Of a stretch of 64,000 bases of DNA, positions 25,024 through 33,159 are shown piece after piece. This DNA is from UBA6776 sp964636785 (GTDB lineage Bacteria; Bdellovibrionota; Bdellovibrionia; Bdellovibrionales; UBA1609). Position 1 is the stretch's first letter, and the number at the start of each line of letters is the position of its first letter. Location: contig CAZWVK010000002.1 in assembly GCA_964636785.1 (NCBI GenBank), forward strand, positions 1 through 64,000, in the 5' to 3' direction. Both the position numbers and the translations under genes were made by a program. Below the pieces are notes generated by a model. It was not told the origin of the DNA and did not search any database. It worked only from the letters and a program-made list of their open reading frames with translations.

Positions 25024-26847
25024 TTAGATGTCTTCGTTGTGTTCCTGGAGCACTAAAAGCAGCGTCTCCATTAGTTTTGGAGGAGGCGCAGCTGTTGGGC
25101 CGGGCGTCGAATTGGATTGATAATCAGGATTTAGTGTCTGGTAATCGATAAATTCCTCAATGACCGCCTGAATTTTTGAAGAATCTGAAATTTTCCTGTC
25201 ATAATCAAGAATTTCGCTAACCACACCAATCAGTGCATTGCCGGTCGCACGATCTTCTCTGTTTATGAGGTTTGAGCGCTCGGAAATCACTTTCAGCAGA
25301 TCTTTTCTATTTTCCACGACACTCACTGAATCGATCACAGTTTGATAAAGATTTAGCCAACGATTGATTTTCTTTTTCAGTCGATTGGACATCTTTCGAT
25401 CTTTAGGTGCTGCAGTCTGAGCGATCACCAGCTTAAAAAAGGCTCTTTCATTAAGCGCATTTTTTGTGAGTAAACTCTTTGGCACTTCTGCCATTGCAGA
25501 GCGCAAGTTTAATATCGCTGGGCGGTTGAGTCCGTCTGGGACACGCTGCATTTTTCGATAAGTTTTAATCTTCTCCAAGTCGGTGTGAACGGCATAGAGT
25601 TTTTGAATCAAACCCTTATGCTTTTGAAGAAGAATTCGCTGATAGTTTTTGGGAAATCCAAGCTGCCATACAAAGCGCTCTAAAAGAAAGCTGTGAAATT
25701 GCTCATCAAACACTTTTAAAGCCGAGTGCTTTTTAAAGTGATTGAGCGCCTTTTTCTCTTTTGTTTCTAAAAAGTCCACCATCTGCGCGAAAACCTGAAC
25801 CATGAGTCGAGCTTTTTGCTTTTGTTCATTGAGATTTGTGGAATAACGATCGACATCATCATAACGGTACTGATCATGCCTCAAGCCAAACTGGCGAACG
25901 CTTCCGTAATCAATAATCCCAGCATCGGCCAGGACATTGTCACCATCCCAATCCAGCCATGCAAAAACATAATCTCGCTCCATATAGGCGGCAAATTTCG
26001 CAAAGTCAGATGTGATTCGCTCGAGCATTTTTTGATACTTTTGTGAAGAGCGCGGTGAGATGGACCATGCCTTGTTATCAACTTGCCTTTGGATCAAAAA
26101 ATCGGTCGCTCGCTTTAACGAATCGAACTTTCCCTGTTTTAGGTAAAGAAAAAGATGGGCAGGGCGGAGAAGATTTTTGCCGGCACGAACTCCGATGCCG
26201 ACTCCTTTGCCAAGATCGATCACAGTCAAAACTCGCTCGGTGTTGTAACCTTGACGATGAAAAACTTCCGATAAAAGCGCCGCTGAATACAGTTCATCAA
26301 TCTCCGCGAGTCCGCAGCTGTAACCAAAATCCTCACATCCTGATGGCAGTGGACGGCCGGCTTTTACCACACCAGGTGCAAGAGCAGTCACTCCGGTTCC
26401 ACGGCTGGATACATCCCAAATTCCAGACCTTGAGTGCCAAGCTCCGTTCCATATGCCGCGTCCATCTCCGCTTGTTCGTCCGGTTTTATCCGGATGCTGA
26501 AGTTGAAGATAGCGAGTGGCCATAAATTTGTTTTCCTTCATTTCACTCTTTGGAAACTTTGTTCCTTTTTCCTGGTCGTATTCGTTTACTATACGAAGGC
26601 AAAAGGCATCGAGGAGTTTCTTTTCAAGACGTTTATTCAGGCGATGAGGATGATCTTTTTCGATCAAACCCATTTCTTTAGCCAAGTGAAAATTGAAATA
26701 AGTGACTCTTCCGTTCTTGAGTTTTCGTGTGGGATAAAGGATGGAGCCTTCTGGAACAGATTCAGTCCACGGATGTGTGCCATCCAGGTGATCAAAGCTG
26801 TCGTAAGTCTCTGCCGATGTTGTGGCTTTTTTCTTTGTCCATTTCAT
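25024..26847 (-). CDS. Divergent SelO-like pseudokinase (possible protein AMPylase)
   Basis: The protein has 607 residues. The start resembles SelO/YdiU: a proline-rich strand (SILYPTRKL) and FNFHLAKEMGLIE. A glycine-rich SSRGTGVTALAPG lies where SelO has its KGxGxTP loop, and the metal site DWDGDNVLADAGIIDYG (about 299-316) matches the SelO DN...DYG. SelO proteins transfer AMP to Ser/Thr/Tyr of target proteins (established). By eye the loop Lys is replaced by Arg, so activity is uncertain. The C-terminal 250 residues (basic, helical) are not SelO-like that I can tell, and the tail is proline-rich. The gene follows the ATP-grasp-like gene by 28 bp in the same direction, and the two look like a pair. 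Confidence 0.65.
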   Translation of the reverse strand: MKWTKKKATTSAETYDSFDHLDGTHPWTESVPEGSILYPTRKLKNGRVTYFNFHLAKEMGLIEKDHPHRLNKRLEKKLLDAFCLRIVNEYDQEKGTKFPKSEMKENKFMATRYLQLQHPDKTGRTSGDGRGIWNGAWHSRSGIWDVSSRGTGVTALAPGVVKAGRPLPSGCEDFGYSCGLAEIDELYSAALLSEVFHRQGYNTERVLTVIDLGKGVGIGVRAGKNLLRPAHLFLYLKQGKFDSLKRATDFLIQRQVDNKAWSISPRSSQKYQKMLERITSDFAKFAAYMERDYVFAWLDWDGDNVLADAGIIDYGSVRQFGLRHDQYRYDDVDRYSTNLNEQKQKARLMVQVFAQMVDFLETKEKKALNHFKKHSALKVFDEQFHSFLLERFVWQLGFPKNYQRILLQKHKGLIQKLYAVHTDLEKIKTYRKMQRVPDGLNRPAILNLRSAMAEVPKSLLTKNALNERAFFKLVIAQTAAPKDRKMSNRLKKKINRWLNLYQTVIDSVSVVENRKDLLKVISERSNLINREDRATGNALIGVVSEILDYDRKISDSSKIQAVIEEFIDYQTLNPDYQSNSTPGPTAAPPPKLMETLLLVLQEHNEDI

Positions 26848-26875
26848 CTTTATATATATTCATCGGTGTCTCTCT

Positions 26876-28000
26876 TTAAGACTTGAGGCGAACTGGACAA
26901 AAGCCGCCATTTGGCGTCGAGAAATTGGTCACTTGCCCCTGATAAAGGCGTGCTGTCACGAACTGAATTTCGTCTTTGAATGCAAAACAACGAATATCGA
27001 ATTTCCATTCCTGCCACTTTTGTGGTGGGAAGTACTCCTGAATCATCGGATCCTCTTTGATGATTCGATCGAAAACTTTGTGACTAAGTGATTGGCCGCG
27101 ATAAACAGACTTTCCGCCAAAAGACATTTTAGGTTTAAAGAAAAACTTCTTACGCTTCTTCCACAGTTCATCTGCGTCTTGAAAATCCTTGAACTCATAA
27201 GCTTGTAGCAAGACATCTTGAATAGATTGAGGCAGGCTTTCGCGAGAGGCTTGAAGTTCTAACAGGCGATTTTTGTCAGCTAAAAGATCATATTCCTTGG
27301 GCTGAGGACTAACCACAGCATAGTTTTTGGACCAAGCCTCATTGAGCGCCTGGTGATCAGGAGCGGTGAGGAAAAAATCCGTGGTCCGATTGTATACGAA
27401 GTTCACACGAGTCCCGGTGGGAGTCCTAAGAGTTTCATTTTCAATTCTTAAATCTTTGGCTTCGCAGATCTCTGCAGTCCAGCCGAACTGCTCGAAGAGT
27501 TCTTTGTACAAGTAAAACTCGATAAGCATTTTCTGTTGCATGACTTGATCGTCAACAATGGCAATGCTTGGACTTTCTGTTTGATCGCCAAATTCAGCAA
27601 GGAAAGAATATTTTAAACTTTTAATCTCAGGTCGCTCTAGAAAGTCGATCTCTTCTCTGAGCGACGTTCCTAAGCTTCCAATCAGATATCCTGAAGCATT
27701 GGTATTGATTTCAATCAGTTTTGCTTCGCCATCCTCGTTGGTATGAAAGTCGTAGGACATTAAAACGGAGTGGTTTTGAGTTTTATAAGAGTGCGGTCGG
27801 CTACGGCTCCACTTGAAAATCTCTTTAACGGCCTCATTCATTCGCTCAATGCTTTTTGGGGATATTTCCAACTCGAAGGGTGAGATCAGATGATCCCAGC
27901 TCACATTCAATTTTTTTTGCTCGACAAGTTCGGCGGTCTTGGGAAAGGAGAGCTGAAATTTTTCTTTTAGCTGAGCGAAGATGTCTTTCGTGTTCGTCAT
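26876..28000 (-). CDS. ATP-grasp-like protein of unknown substrate
   Basis: The protein has 374 residues. The C-terminal half has ATP-grasp features: KKFFFKPKMSFGGKSVYRG (lysine and glycine-rich loop, about 285-303), PMIQEYFPPQ (adenine-binding Glu) and RCFAFKDEIQF leading to TNFSTPNGGF (metal-binding Asn). The N-terminal half contains KLIEINTNASGYLIG, recalling glutathionylspermidine-synthase-like ligases. It probably makes an amide or peptide bond, substrate unknown. The start is ATG 28000, since AAAGGAG lies 10 nt upstream; that site lies inside a strong terminator-like hairpin (28001-28036). It is followed by the SelO-like gene 28 bp downstream. Confidence 0.65.
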   Translation of the reverse strand: MTNTKDIFAQLKEKFQLSFPKTAELVEQKKLNVSWDHLISPFELEISPKSIERMNEAVKEIFKWSRSRPHSYKTQNHSVLMSYDFHTNEDGEAKLIEINTNASGYLIGSLGTSLREEIDFLERPEIKSLKYSFLAEFGDQTESPSIAIVDDQVMQQKMLIEFYLYKELFEQFGWTAEICEAKDLRIENETLRTPTGTRVNFVYNRTTDFFLTAPDHQALNEAWSKNYAVVSPQPKEYDLLADKNRLLELQASRESLPQSIQDVLLQAYEFKDFQDADELWKKRKKFFFKPKMSFGGKSVYRGQSLSHKVFDRIIKEDPMIQEYFPPQKWQEWKFDIRCFAFKDEIQFVTARLYQGQVTNFSTPNGGFCPVRLKS

Positions 28001-28036
28001 AAAAAAAGCGCTCCTTTGATTAAAAGAAGCGCTTTT
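28001..28036 (-). terminator. Intrinsic terminator overlapping the ribosome binding site of the ATP-grasp-like gene
   Basis: On the minus strand AAAAGCGCTTCTTT pairs with AAAGGAGCGCTTTT (14 bp with one T-G pair) around a 5-nt loop, followed by seven T residues that directly precede the ATG at 28000. The hairpin lies 21 bp after the peroxiredoxin stop codon and would end that transcript. The AAAGGAG of the next gene forms part of the 3' arm, so folding would also block translation of any read-through RNA. Confidence 0.8.
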
Positions 28037-28057
28037 GAAAAACAAATCAATACAAAA

Positions 28058-28582
28058 TTACTTGGCTTGAACAAAATCAGAACCAGGTTTCCACCCGGCG
28101 CCGCAAAGCTCTCCGGACTTGAGACCTTCCACAACACGAAGAATTTCTTGAGCATCACGTCCAACGTTTAAGTTGTGAATTCCCATGTACTGAATCTTTC
28201 CTTCTGGATCGATAACAAAAGTTCCACGAGTGGCAATCCCTTGATCTTCAAGTAACACGCCGTAATCGCGGCTTACGCGACGAGTGACATCTCCGATCAG
28301 CGGATAGCCAAGGTTTCCAAGATCATCTTTGATCCAACGCTTGTGAGAGTGAACAGAGTCCACACTGCATCCGATCACTTCAGCACCAGCTTTTTTAAAG
28401 CTCTCTAGGTGGTCACGAAACTGAGTGATTTCAGTTGGGCAAACAAAGGTGAAATCCAGTGGGTAGAAAAAGAGCACCACATATTTGCCTTTGTAATCGG
28501 CAAGATTGATCTCTTTAAAATCTCCGCCATCGACGACAGCTTGAGCGACAAATTGAGGAGCGGGTTGTCCAATCATCGGCAT
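28058..28582 (-). CDS. 2-Cys peroxiredoxin (AhpC/TSA family)
   Basis: The enzyme reduces hydrogen peroxide and organic peroxides. The protein has 174 residues from ATG 28582, which has GGGAG upstream; the longer frame to 28660 lacks a site. The peroxidatic Cys is in FYPLDFTFVCPTEI (about residue 48) and the resolving Cys in GELCGAGWKPG (about 158), the arrangement of typical 2-Cys Prx1/AhpC enzymes. GGDVTRRVS and ATRGTFVIDPEG are further family stretches. The reductant could be the TrxB-linked system encoded at 54367. A strong terminator follows. The gene is divergent from exonuclease III, so both may respond to oxidative damage (inference). Confidence 0.92.
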   Translation of the reverse strand: MPMIGQPAPQFVAQAVVDGGDFKEINLADYKGKYVVLFFYPLDFTFVCPTEITQFRDHLESFKKAGAEVIGCSVDSVHSHKRWIKDDLGNLGYPLIGDVTRRVSRDYGVLLEDQGIATRGTFVIDPEGKIQYMGIHNLNVGRDAQEILRVVEGLKSGELCGAGWKPGSDFVQAK

Positions 28583-28683
28583 TTTAAAACTCCCTTTTTT
28601 AAGTTTACGGTTTGATAAGTTTATTGAGGTGCCATACTTTGGGCACTTCATCAAGGCCACTGGGGTCTAAAGAAGGATAATCG

Positions 28684-29448
28684 ATGAGGATTTGCACTTG
28701 GAATGTGAATGGAATTCGCGCTTGCTCGCAAAAGGGCTTTTTTGATTTTTGGGAGAGCGCAGATGTAGATATTTTATGTCTACAGGAAACGAAAGCTCAC
28801 CCCGAGCAACTCACGCCCGACATCGTCTCTCCGCTTGGATGGCAGGCCTATTGGTCCTCCGCACAGCGAAGAGGGTACTCGGGCACAGTCGTGTACACCA
28901 AAGAGACGCCGAAGGATGTGAGTTATGGGATTGGAATCCGAAAGTTTGACACAGAGGGACGATTTGTCATCTGTGATTACGGGGATTTTATTCTCTTTAA
29001 TATTTATTTCCCCAATGGATCTGCGCGGGAAGAGCGTCATCTCTTTAAGCAAGAGTTCCTTAAAAGATTAAATTTTCATTTAAAAGGTCTGATTCGACAG
29101 GGCCGCGAAATCATTGTCGTTGGTGATTACAATGTGGCCTATATGGACATCGATGTTTTTGATCCTGTCCGATTGAGTACGGTGAGTGGCTTTCTTCCTG
29201 AAGAGCGAAAGTGGTTTCGTGAATTTCTGGATCTGGGGTTTATAGATGGCTTTCGGCATTTTCATCCAGATGAGGCGGGCAAATACACCTGGTGGTCCTA
29301 TAAGGAAAATGCTCGCATCGGAAATCGCGGTTGGCGCATCGATCACATCTGTATGACCAAAGGCCTGCTTCCACGTTTAAAAAACGTCGAGATTTTGCAG
29401 GACCAACTCGGTTCCGATCACTGCCCCGTCCTCGCTACTTTCTCCTAA
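28684..29448 (+). CDS. xthA: Exodeoxyribonuclease III / AP endonuclease
   Basis: The protein has 254 residues of the exonuclease III family. It begins MRICTWNVNGIRAC, with the metal-binding Glu in LQETK, PNGSAREERHLFK, the catalytic GDYNVAYMDIDVFDP, and TWWSY...GWRIDHI and GSDHCPV at the end. It removes 3' blocks and cuts at abasic sites in base excision repair. It is divergent from the peroxiredoxin gene (about 100 bp between starts). A long hairpin repeat begins 2 bp after the stop and may serve as its terminator, although it has no T run. Confidence 0.93.
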   Translation: MRICTWNVNGIRACSQKGFFDFWESADVDILCLQETKAHPEQLTPDIVSPLGWQAYWSSAQRRGYSGTVVYTKETPKDVSYGIGIRKFDTEGRFVICDYGDFILFNIYFPNGSAREERHLFKQEFLKRLNFHLKGLIRQGREIIVVGDYNVAYMDIDVFDPVRLSTVSGFLPEERKWFREFLDLGFIDGFRHFHPDEAGKYTWWSYKENARIGNRGWRIDHICMTKGLLPRLKNVEILQDQLGSDHCPVLATFS

Positions 29449-29450
29449 CG

Positions 29451-29524
29451 GGTACCTGCTTCCTTTCTTGATATGCAGTGCGCATTTCATGCCGCGCCGC
29501 ATATCAAGAAAGGAAGCAGGCACC
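29451..29524. repeat. Long hairpin repeat with 26-nt arms
   Basis: GGTACCTGCTTCCTTTCTTG + ATATGC (29451-29476) is repeated inverted at 29499-29524 with 25 of 26 positions matching, around a 22-nt loop. It begins 2 bp after the exonuclease III stop. The GGTACCTG/GGTGCCTG ends resemble short palindromes seen in many bacterial genomes near REP-type elements (from memory). No transposase is near. Confidence 0.8.
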
Positions 29525-29722
29525 TTCCAGACGTTGGTCTAGGGCTTTATTAGGGGCGAATTAAGGTTTTGTCAGAGAATGTAGCAATAGGTTTACTTCT
29601 CGAAAAATCTCCCTGGCCTTTAGTTTGTCTCTCGACATGCCGATACGGTTCTTCAGTTCTTGAGTCTGCCTATAAAGCTTTGTGCGCGACGCGCCATCTG
29701 TAAGATGGTTTAAGATTTTTGC

Positions 29723-29751
29723 TTGCAAAATTTATAGGGGTGATGTGTAAA
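29723..29751 (+). promoter_or_regulatory. Candidate promoter of the DksA-like gene
   Basis: TTGCAA (29723-29728) and TGTAAA (29746-29751) are separated by 17 bp, a plausible sigma-70-type pair. Transcription would begin near 29758 and produce a leader of about 180 nt. The interval 29525-29722 before it shows no gene. Confidence 0.35.
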
Positions 29752-29757
29752 TAATTC

Positions 29758-29940
29758 AGTTCCAAATTGGCACTGCCAAGGGGGGACTAGGCTCAGGGAA
29801 CGAGCGTTGGGGCGATGGATTGTGCTCCTAGTCATGGCTGTGTTGGGGGGACTCGTCGTTCGACAAAGTCGTGGCTTCAAATGCTCGACCCAAGGATGCG
29901 GGTCCCGTTTTTTCTGGGCTCAAATAAGGAGGGGGAGACA
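29758..29940 (+). other. Structured GC-rich leader before the DksA-like gene
   Basis: The stretch is much richer in G and C than its surroundings. It holds hairpins TTGGC/GCCAA (29766-29778 region) and GACTAGG/CCTAGTC (about 29786-29833), a repeated GGGGGGACT motif, and GACCC/GGGTC followed by CCGTTTTTT (about 29886-29912), which looks like an attenuator or terminator. The open frame that runs through it in phase with the gene has no ribosome binding site. It could be a regulatory leader or a separate small RNA; it does not match 6S, tmRNA or RNase P RNA as I know them. Confidence 0.45.
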
Positions 29941-30312
29941 ATGGCCTCAAATAACAATCTAATCGATCAGTGCAAAGAGAAGCTCGTTTCTGCTAAAGCG
30001 GAAATTCTAAATCGTGTACGCGAGTCTCGTTTGGATCTCTATAATAATGATGATGGTAAAGGCGGGGACGAAGGTGACCAAACTGTTCGCGCTCTTCAAG
30101 AGAGTGAGTTCCTTAGCATGCACGAACGTCTTCGCAGACAGCTTATGGAAATCGAAATGGCGTTAGGCCGAATTGAAAATGGCACTTACGGAATTTGCGA
30201 AGAGACAGAAGAGCCCATTGAAACTGAGCGGCTTCTTGCAATTCCTTGGACTCGCCTAAGCATCGAGGGTGCTGAGCTTCGCGAATCCCTGGGAAAACGC
30301 TTCGCTCGTTAA
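29941..30312 (+). CDS. DksA/TraR-like protein lacking the zinc-finger cysteines
   Basis: The protein has 123 residues. An N-terminal helical part (1-80) forms the coiled coil that in DksA enters the RNA polymerase secondary channel. GRIENGTYGICEETEEPIETERL then matches the DksA-type finger (GxYGxCxxCGxxIxxxRL, given here in parts). Only the first Cys remains; the other positions are Thr/Glu and, in RLSIEGAE, Ser and Gly, so zinc cannot be held in the usual way. The family modulates RNA polymerase, often with ppGpp. The start is ATG 29941 with a strong AGGAGGGGG site; the open frame continues upstream through the leader. Its stop overlaps that of the ureohydrolase gene by 4 nt. Confidence 0.8.
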   Translation: MASNNNLIDQCKEKLVSAKAEILNRVRESRLDLYNNDDGKGGDEGDQTVRALQESEFLSMHERLRRQLMEIEMALGRIENGTYGICEETEEPIETERLLAIPWTRLSIEGAELRESLGKRFAR

Positions 30313-31352
30313 TTCGACTGCGAAAGCACAGTCCAACCGCAAAGTTTAAAAAGAATTCGGGCGCCAACATTTCCATCCCATTCGGAATCCTTGCTTGGCG
30401 CCACTTCATTCAAATCAAAGCTGACAATTTTTCGACCGGATTCCACCAAAGTTTTTAATAAATAATTGGCCTCTCCGAACTGAAGTCCGCCAGGAACAGG
30501 GGTTCCTGTATTGGGACAGAGCACAGGATCAAATCCATCAATATCAAATGAAATATGCACCTTTTTAGGGAGCTCACCCACGATCTTTTCGCTCATGCTT
30601 TTCCAGCTGGCTCCCGCGTAAAGTTCATTTTTAATGTTCTGATCAAAAAAAGTGGTGATGTCTGATCGCTCTTGAATAAGATCGAACTCTTCCTCACAGA
30701 AATCCCTAATTCCCACCTGAACGAGCTTTGCTGGCCGATGCTTCTTGTTCATCACATTGTACATAATGGAGGCGTGAGAGTGAGTGAATCCCTGATACGC
30801 ATTTCTCAAATCCGCATGAGCATCGATGTGCAGAACGCCAATCTCACCATGCTTCTCGCAGGACGCCTCTATAAGACCCTCTGGGCTTGAGTGATCTCCC
30901 CCAAGAACGGCTGGAATTTTCGAATGATTCAAGCTGGATTTGGAAGTTTCATACACCCATTGATTCACTTCCGCACAAGCTTCATTGATGGTTTCCAGGG
31001 ATTTCTCCAATGATTTACTGAGGCGTCCCTTTTTCTCCAGGCTTTCACGGATTTTTAGGGCCTCTTTCTTGAGTTGATTGTTCAGCTTTAACCATTTCTT
31101 TGAGATCGGAAGGAGGTGATAGCCCTTTTCATAACTCTTTCCCAACTCCAAGTCGTAAAGATCAATTTGTGGAGAGGCATCGAGGACCGCTTGAGGACCC
31201 AATGCCGTGCCTTTTCCGTAAGAGGTCGTCACTTCCCATGGCACTGGTAAAATATGGATCAGAGAGTCATTGGAAGTTGGAATGCCGAACAATCCATCTT
31301 CGGAAGAGCCAGTTAAGCCAGGGTTAAAGCTTTGATCGTGTTTTTTTGACAT
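30309..31352 (-). CDS. Ureohydrolase (agmatinase/arginase family)
   Basis: The protein has about 347 residues. All binuclear manganese ligands are visible: AVLGGDHSSPEG, LHIDAHADLRN (DxHxD), SFDIDGFDP (DxDxxDP) and DLNEVAP near the end. An insertion of about 50 mostly helical, charged residues (105-160) separates the first strand from the core. The family hydrolyses arginine, agmatine or related guanidino compounds. Arginine decarboxylase is encoded at 41387-43366, so agmatinase is the more likely activity (inference). Three ATGs in a row are possible starts (31358, 31355, 31352); the third has the best spacing from AAGGA. It is divergent from the peptide-binding protein gene. Confidence 0.82.
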   Translation of the reverse strand: MSKKHDQSFNPGLTGSSEDGLFGIPTSNDSLIHILPVPWEVTTSYGKGTALGPQAVLDASPQIDLYDLELGKSYEKGYHLLPISKKWLKLNNQLKKEALKIRESLEKKGRLSKSLEKSLETINEACAEVNQWVYETSKSSLNHSKIPAVLGGDHSSPEGLIEASCEKHGEIGVLHIDAHADLRNAYQGFTHSHASIMYNVMNKKHRPAKLVQVGIRDFCEEEFDLIQERSDITTFFDQNIKNELYAGASWKSMSEKIVGELPKKVHISFDIDGFDPVLCPNTGTPVPGGLQFGEANYLLKTLVESGRKIVSFDLNEVAPSKDSEWDGNVGARILFKLCGWTVLSQSN

Positions 31353-31497
31353 CATCATTTCCTTCTTACAAACTCCATTTTTTGAACCATTTCAGATACT
31401 TTGGTCAAAAAACAAAGCATTTCTTGATAATTGGTGAGCCTTGTATAAATTGAGTGGGTTCGTTTTTAAATCCTTTTTTTGTGTGAAGGGAGCAGCG

Positions 31498-33150
31498 ATG
31501 CGAAATTCTCTTAAACTTTTAGTCTTAGTTCTGACGCTGGGTCTAGGCTCATCCATTCTGGCGGCCAAGCACCCTATGGTGATTGGAAATCCAGAGGCCC
31601 CTCGAGGTGGGACTTTTTATTCGAATTTGAACTCTGAACCAGAGTCGTTGAATCCCATCAACTCAACAGACCGTTATGCCTCAATAGTTCAGGCTTATGT
31701 TATGGATGGTCTTTTAACCTTGAATCCGGAAACCTATGAGCTTGAGCCGGGAATGGCTGAAAAATGGGAAGTTTCAAAAGATGGTATGACTTATACGTTC
31801 TTCATTCGAGATGGACTCCAGTTCTCAGATGGAAAACCAATCACAATTGAGGACATCAAGTTTAGTTTTGAGAATGTTAAGGACCCAGCATACAAAGCAG
31901 CGCATAGGCTTCCTTATTACGAGAATATCAAATCGATTGAAATTGTTGATCCAAAAACGATCCGTTTTCATATGAACAAGAAGTACTTCAAGAATTTGGA
32001 TGTTCTTGGAAGTGGTGGATTTTCTCCGATTGTTCCCAAGCATGTTTATGGCGATCCCAAAAAGATGGGCAGCAAGAATCTTGTAGGTTCTGGTCCTTAC
32101 AAAGTTGAAAAGTACAACCGCGGGAAAAACATCACCCTGGTTCGTAATGACAAATGGTGGGGGTATAAGGACGAACGATTCAAAGGAGCATTTAAATTCG
32201 ATAAAATCTTCTATCGTTTTATCAAGGAAGAAAATCTTGAGCTTGAAATGGTCAAAAAGGGCAATCTCGATGTGATGACAACTACGCCTGAGGTTTTTGT
32301 TCAAAAAGCAGTCGGTGGGCCTTTTGGAAAGACAATTCTTAAACATCAAATTGAGAACCAAGATCCTGGCACTAAAGGTTACAACTATGTTGGATGGAAT
32401 TTTGAAAATCCGATGTTTCAGGATAAAAAAGTCCGCCATGCTCTTGTTCACCTGATGAATCGTAAGTTGATGAATGAGAAGTTTCGCTTCAATCTTTCTG
32501 ATCTCGCAACAGGTCCAACTTATTATCGCAATGACTTCATTGCAGATAAATCCATCAAGCCAATGGAGTTTGATCCGGCGAAAGCGGGAAAGCTCCTGAA
32601 GGAAGCGGGGTGGGCTGACAAAGATAAAAATGGAATTTTGGAAAAAACAATTGATGGCAATAAGAAGGAATTTCGTTTCACACTTCTTCTCGCCAATCGA
32701 GACTCTGAAAAATACTACACCATGTACAAGGAAGACTTAAAAAAAGCTGGAATTCATATGGATATCAAAATCCTTGAGTGGAATGCTTTTTTGAAGCTTC
32801 TTGACGAAAAAAAATTCGAAGCGGTCACTTTGGGATGGTCCGTCGGAAGCTTAGAACAGGACTTAAAACAGATTTGGCATTCCGAGAGCGCGCAACCAGG
32901 TGGATCGAACTACATCAGTTATAAAAACCCTGAGGTTGATAAATTGATCGATCAAGCGAGAGAAGAACTCGACAAAGATAAGCGTCGCAAGATGTGGCAA
33001 AAGGTTTATCGTTTAATTGCAGAAGATGCTCCATACGCGTTTATGTTCAGCACACGCTATGATCTATATTTGGTTAACAATCGAATTGGTATGATTGCTC
33101 CAACCTTAAAATATAGCCGCGGGCAAGATTATTGGTGGGTTACAAAGTAG
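31498..33150 (+). CDS. Peptide ABC transporter substrate-binding protein
   Basis: The protein has 550 residues. A cleavable signal peptide (MRNSLKLLVLVLTLGLGSS, probably cut after ILA) is followed by a family 5 binding protein: PRGGTFYSNLNSEPESLNP, YELEPGMAEKWEVSKDGMTY, DGKPITIEDIKFSFE and KKVRHALVHLMNR. It captures oligopeptides in the periplasm for the two permeases that follow. The ATG at 31498 has AAGGGAG upstream; a longer open frame begins at 31441. A good -10 box (TATAAA, 31444-31449) lies just before. The next gene is 9 bp away. Confidence 0.88.
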   Translation: MRNSLKLLVLVLTLGLGSSILAAKHPMVIGNPEAPRGGTFYSNLNSEPESLNPINSTDRYASIVQAYVMDGLLTLNPETYELEPGMAEKWEVSKDGMTYTFFIRDGLQFSDGKPITIEDIKFSFENVKDPAYKAAHRLPYYENIKSIEIVDPKTIRFHMNKKYFKNLDVLGSGGFSPIVPKHVYGDPKKMGSKNLVGSGPYKVEKYNRGKNITLVRNDKWWGYKDERFKGAFKFDKIFYRFIKEENLELEMVKKGNLDVMTTTPEVFVQKAVGGPFGKTILKHQIENQDPGTKGYNYVGWNFENPMFQDKKVRHALVHLMNRKLMNEKFRFNLSDLATGPTYYRNDFIADKSIKPMEFDPAKAGKLLKEAGWADKDKNGILEKTIDGNKKEFRFTLLLANRDSEKYYTMYKEDLKKAGIHMDIKILEWNAFLKLLDEKKFEAVTLGWSVGSLEQDLKQIWHSESAQPGGSNYISYKNPEVDKLIDQAREELDKDKRRKMWQKVYRLIAEDAPYAFMFSTRYDLYLVNNRIGMIAPTLKYSRGQDYWWVTK

Positions 33151-33159
33151 AAATAATCT

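Noticed and set aside
26043..26886. Open frames of 150-160 codons on the plus strand
   Set aside because: They are antisense to the SelO-like gene, lack ribosome binding sites and have no recognisable domain.
29815..29940. Upstream extension of the DksA-like frame
   Set aside because: The in-frame extension crosses a structured leader and lacks a ribosome binding site, while ATG 29941 has a very strong one.
29758..29940. 6S RNA, tmRNA or RNase P RNA in the leader region
   Set aside because: Size fits 6S, but the expected closing stem and bubble, the tmRNA tag and tRNA-like ends, and RNase P conserved boxes are not seen.
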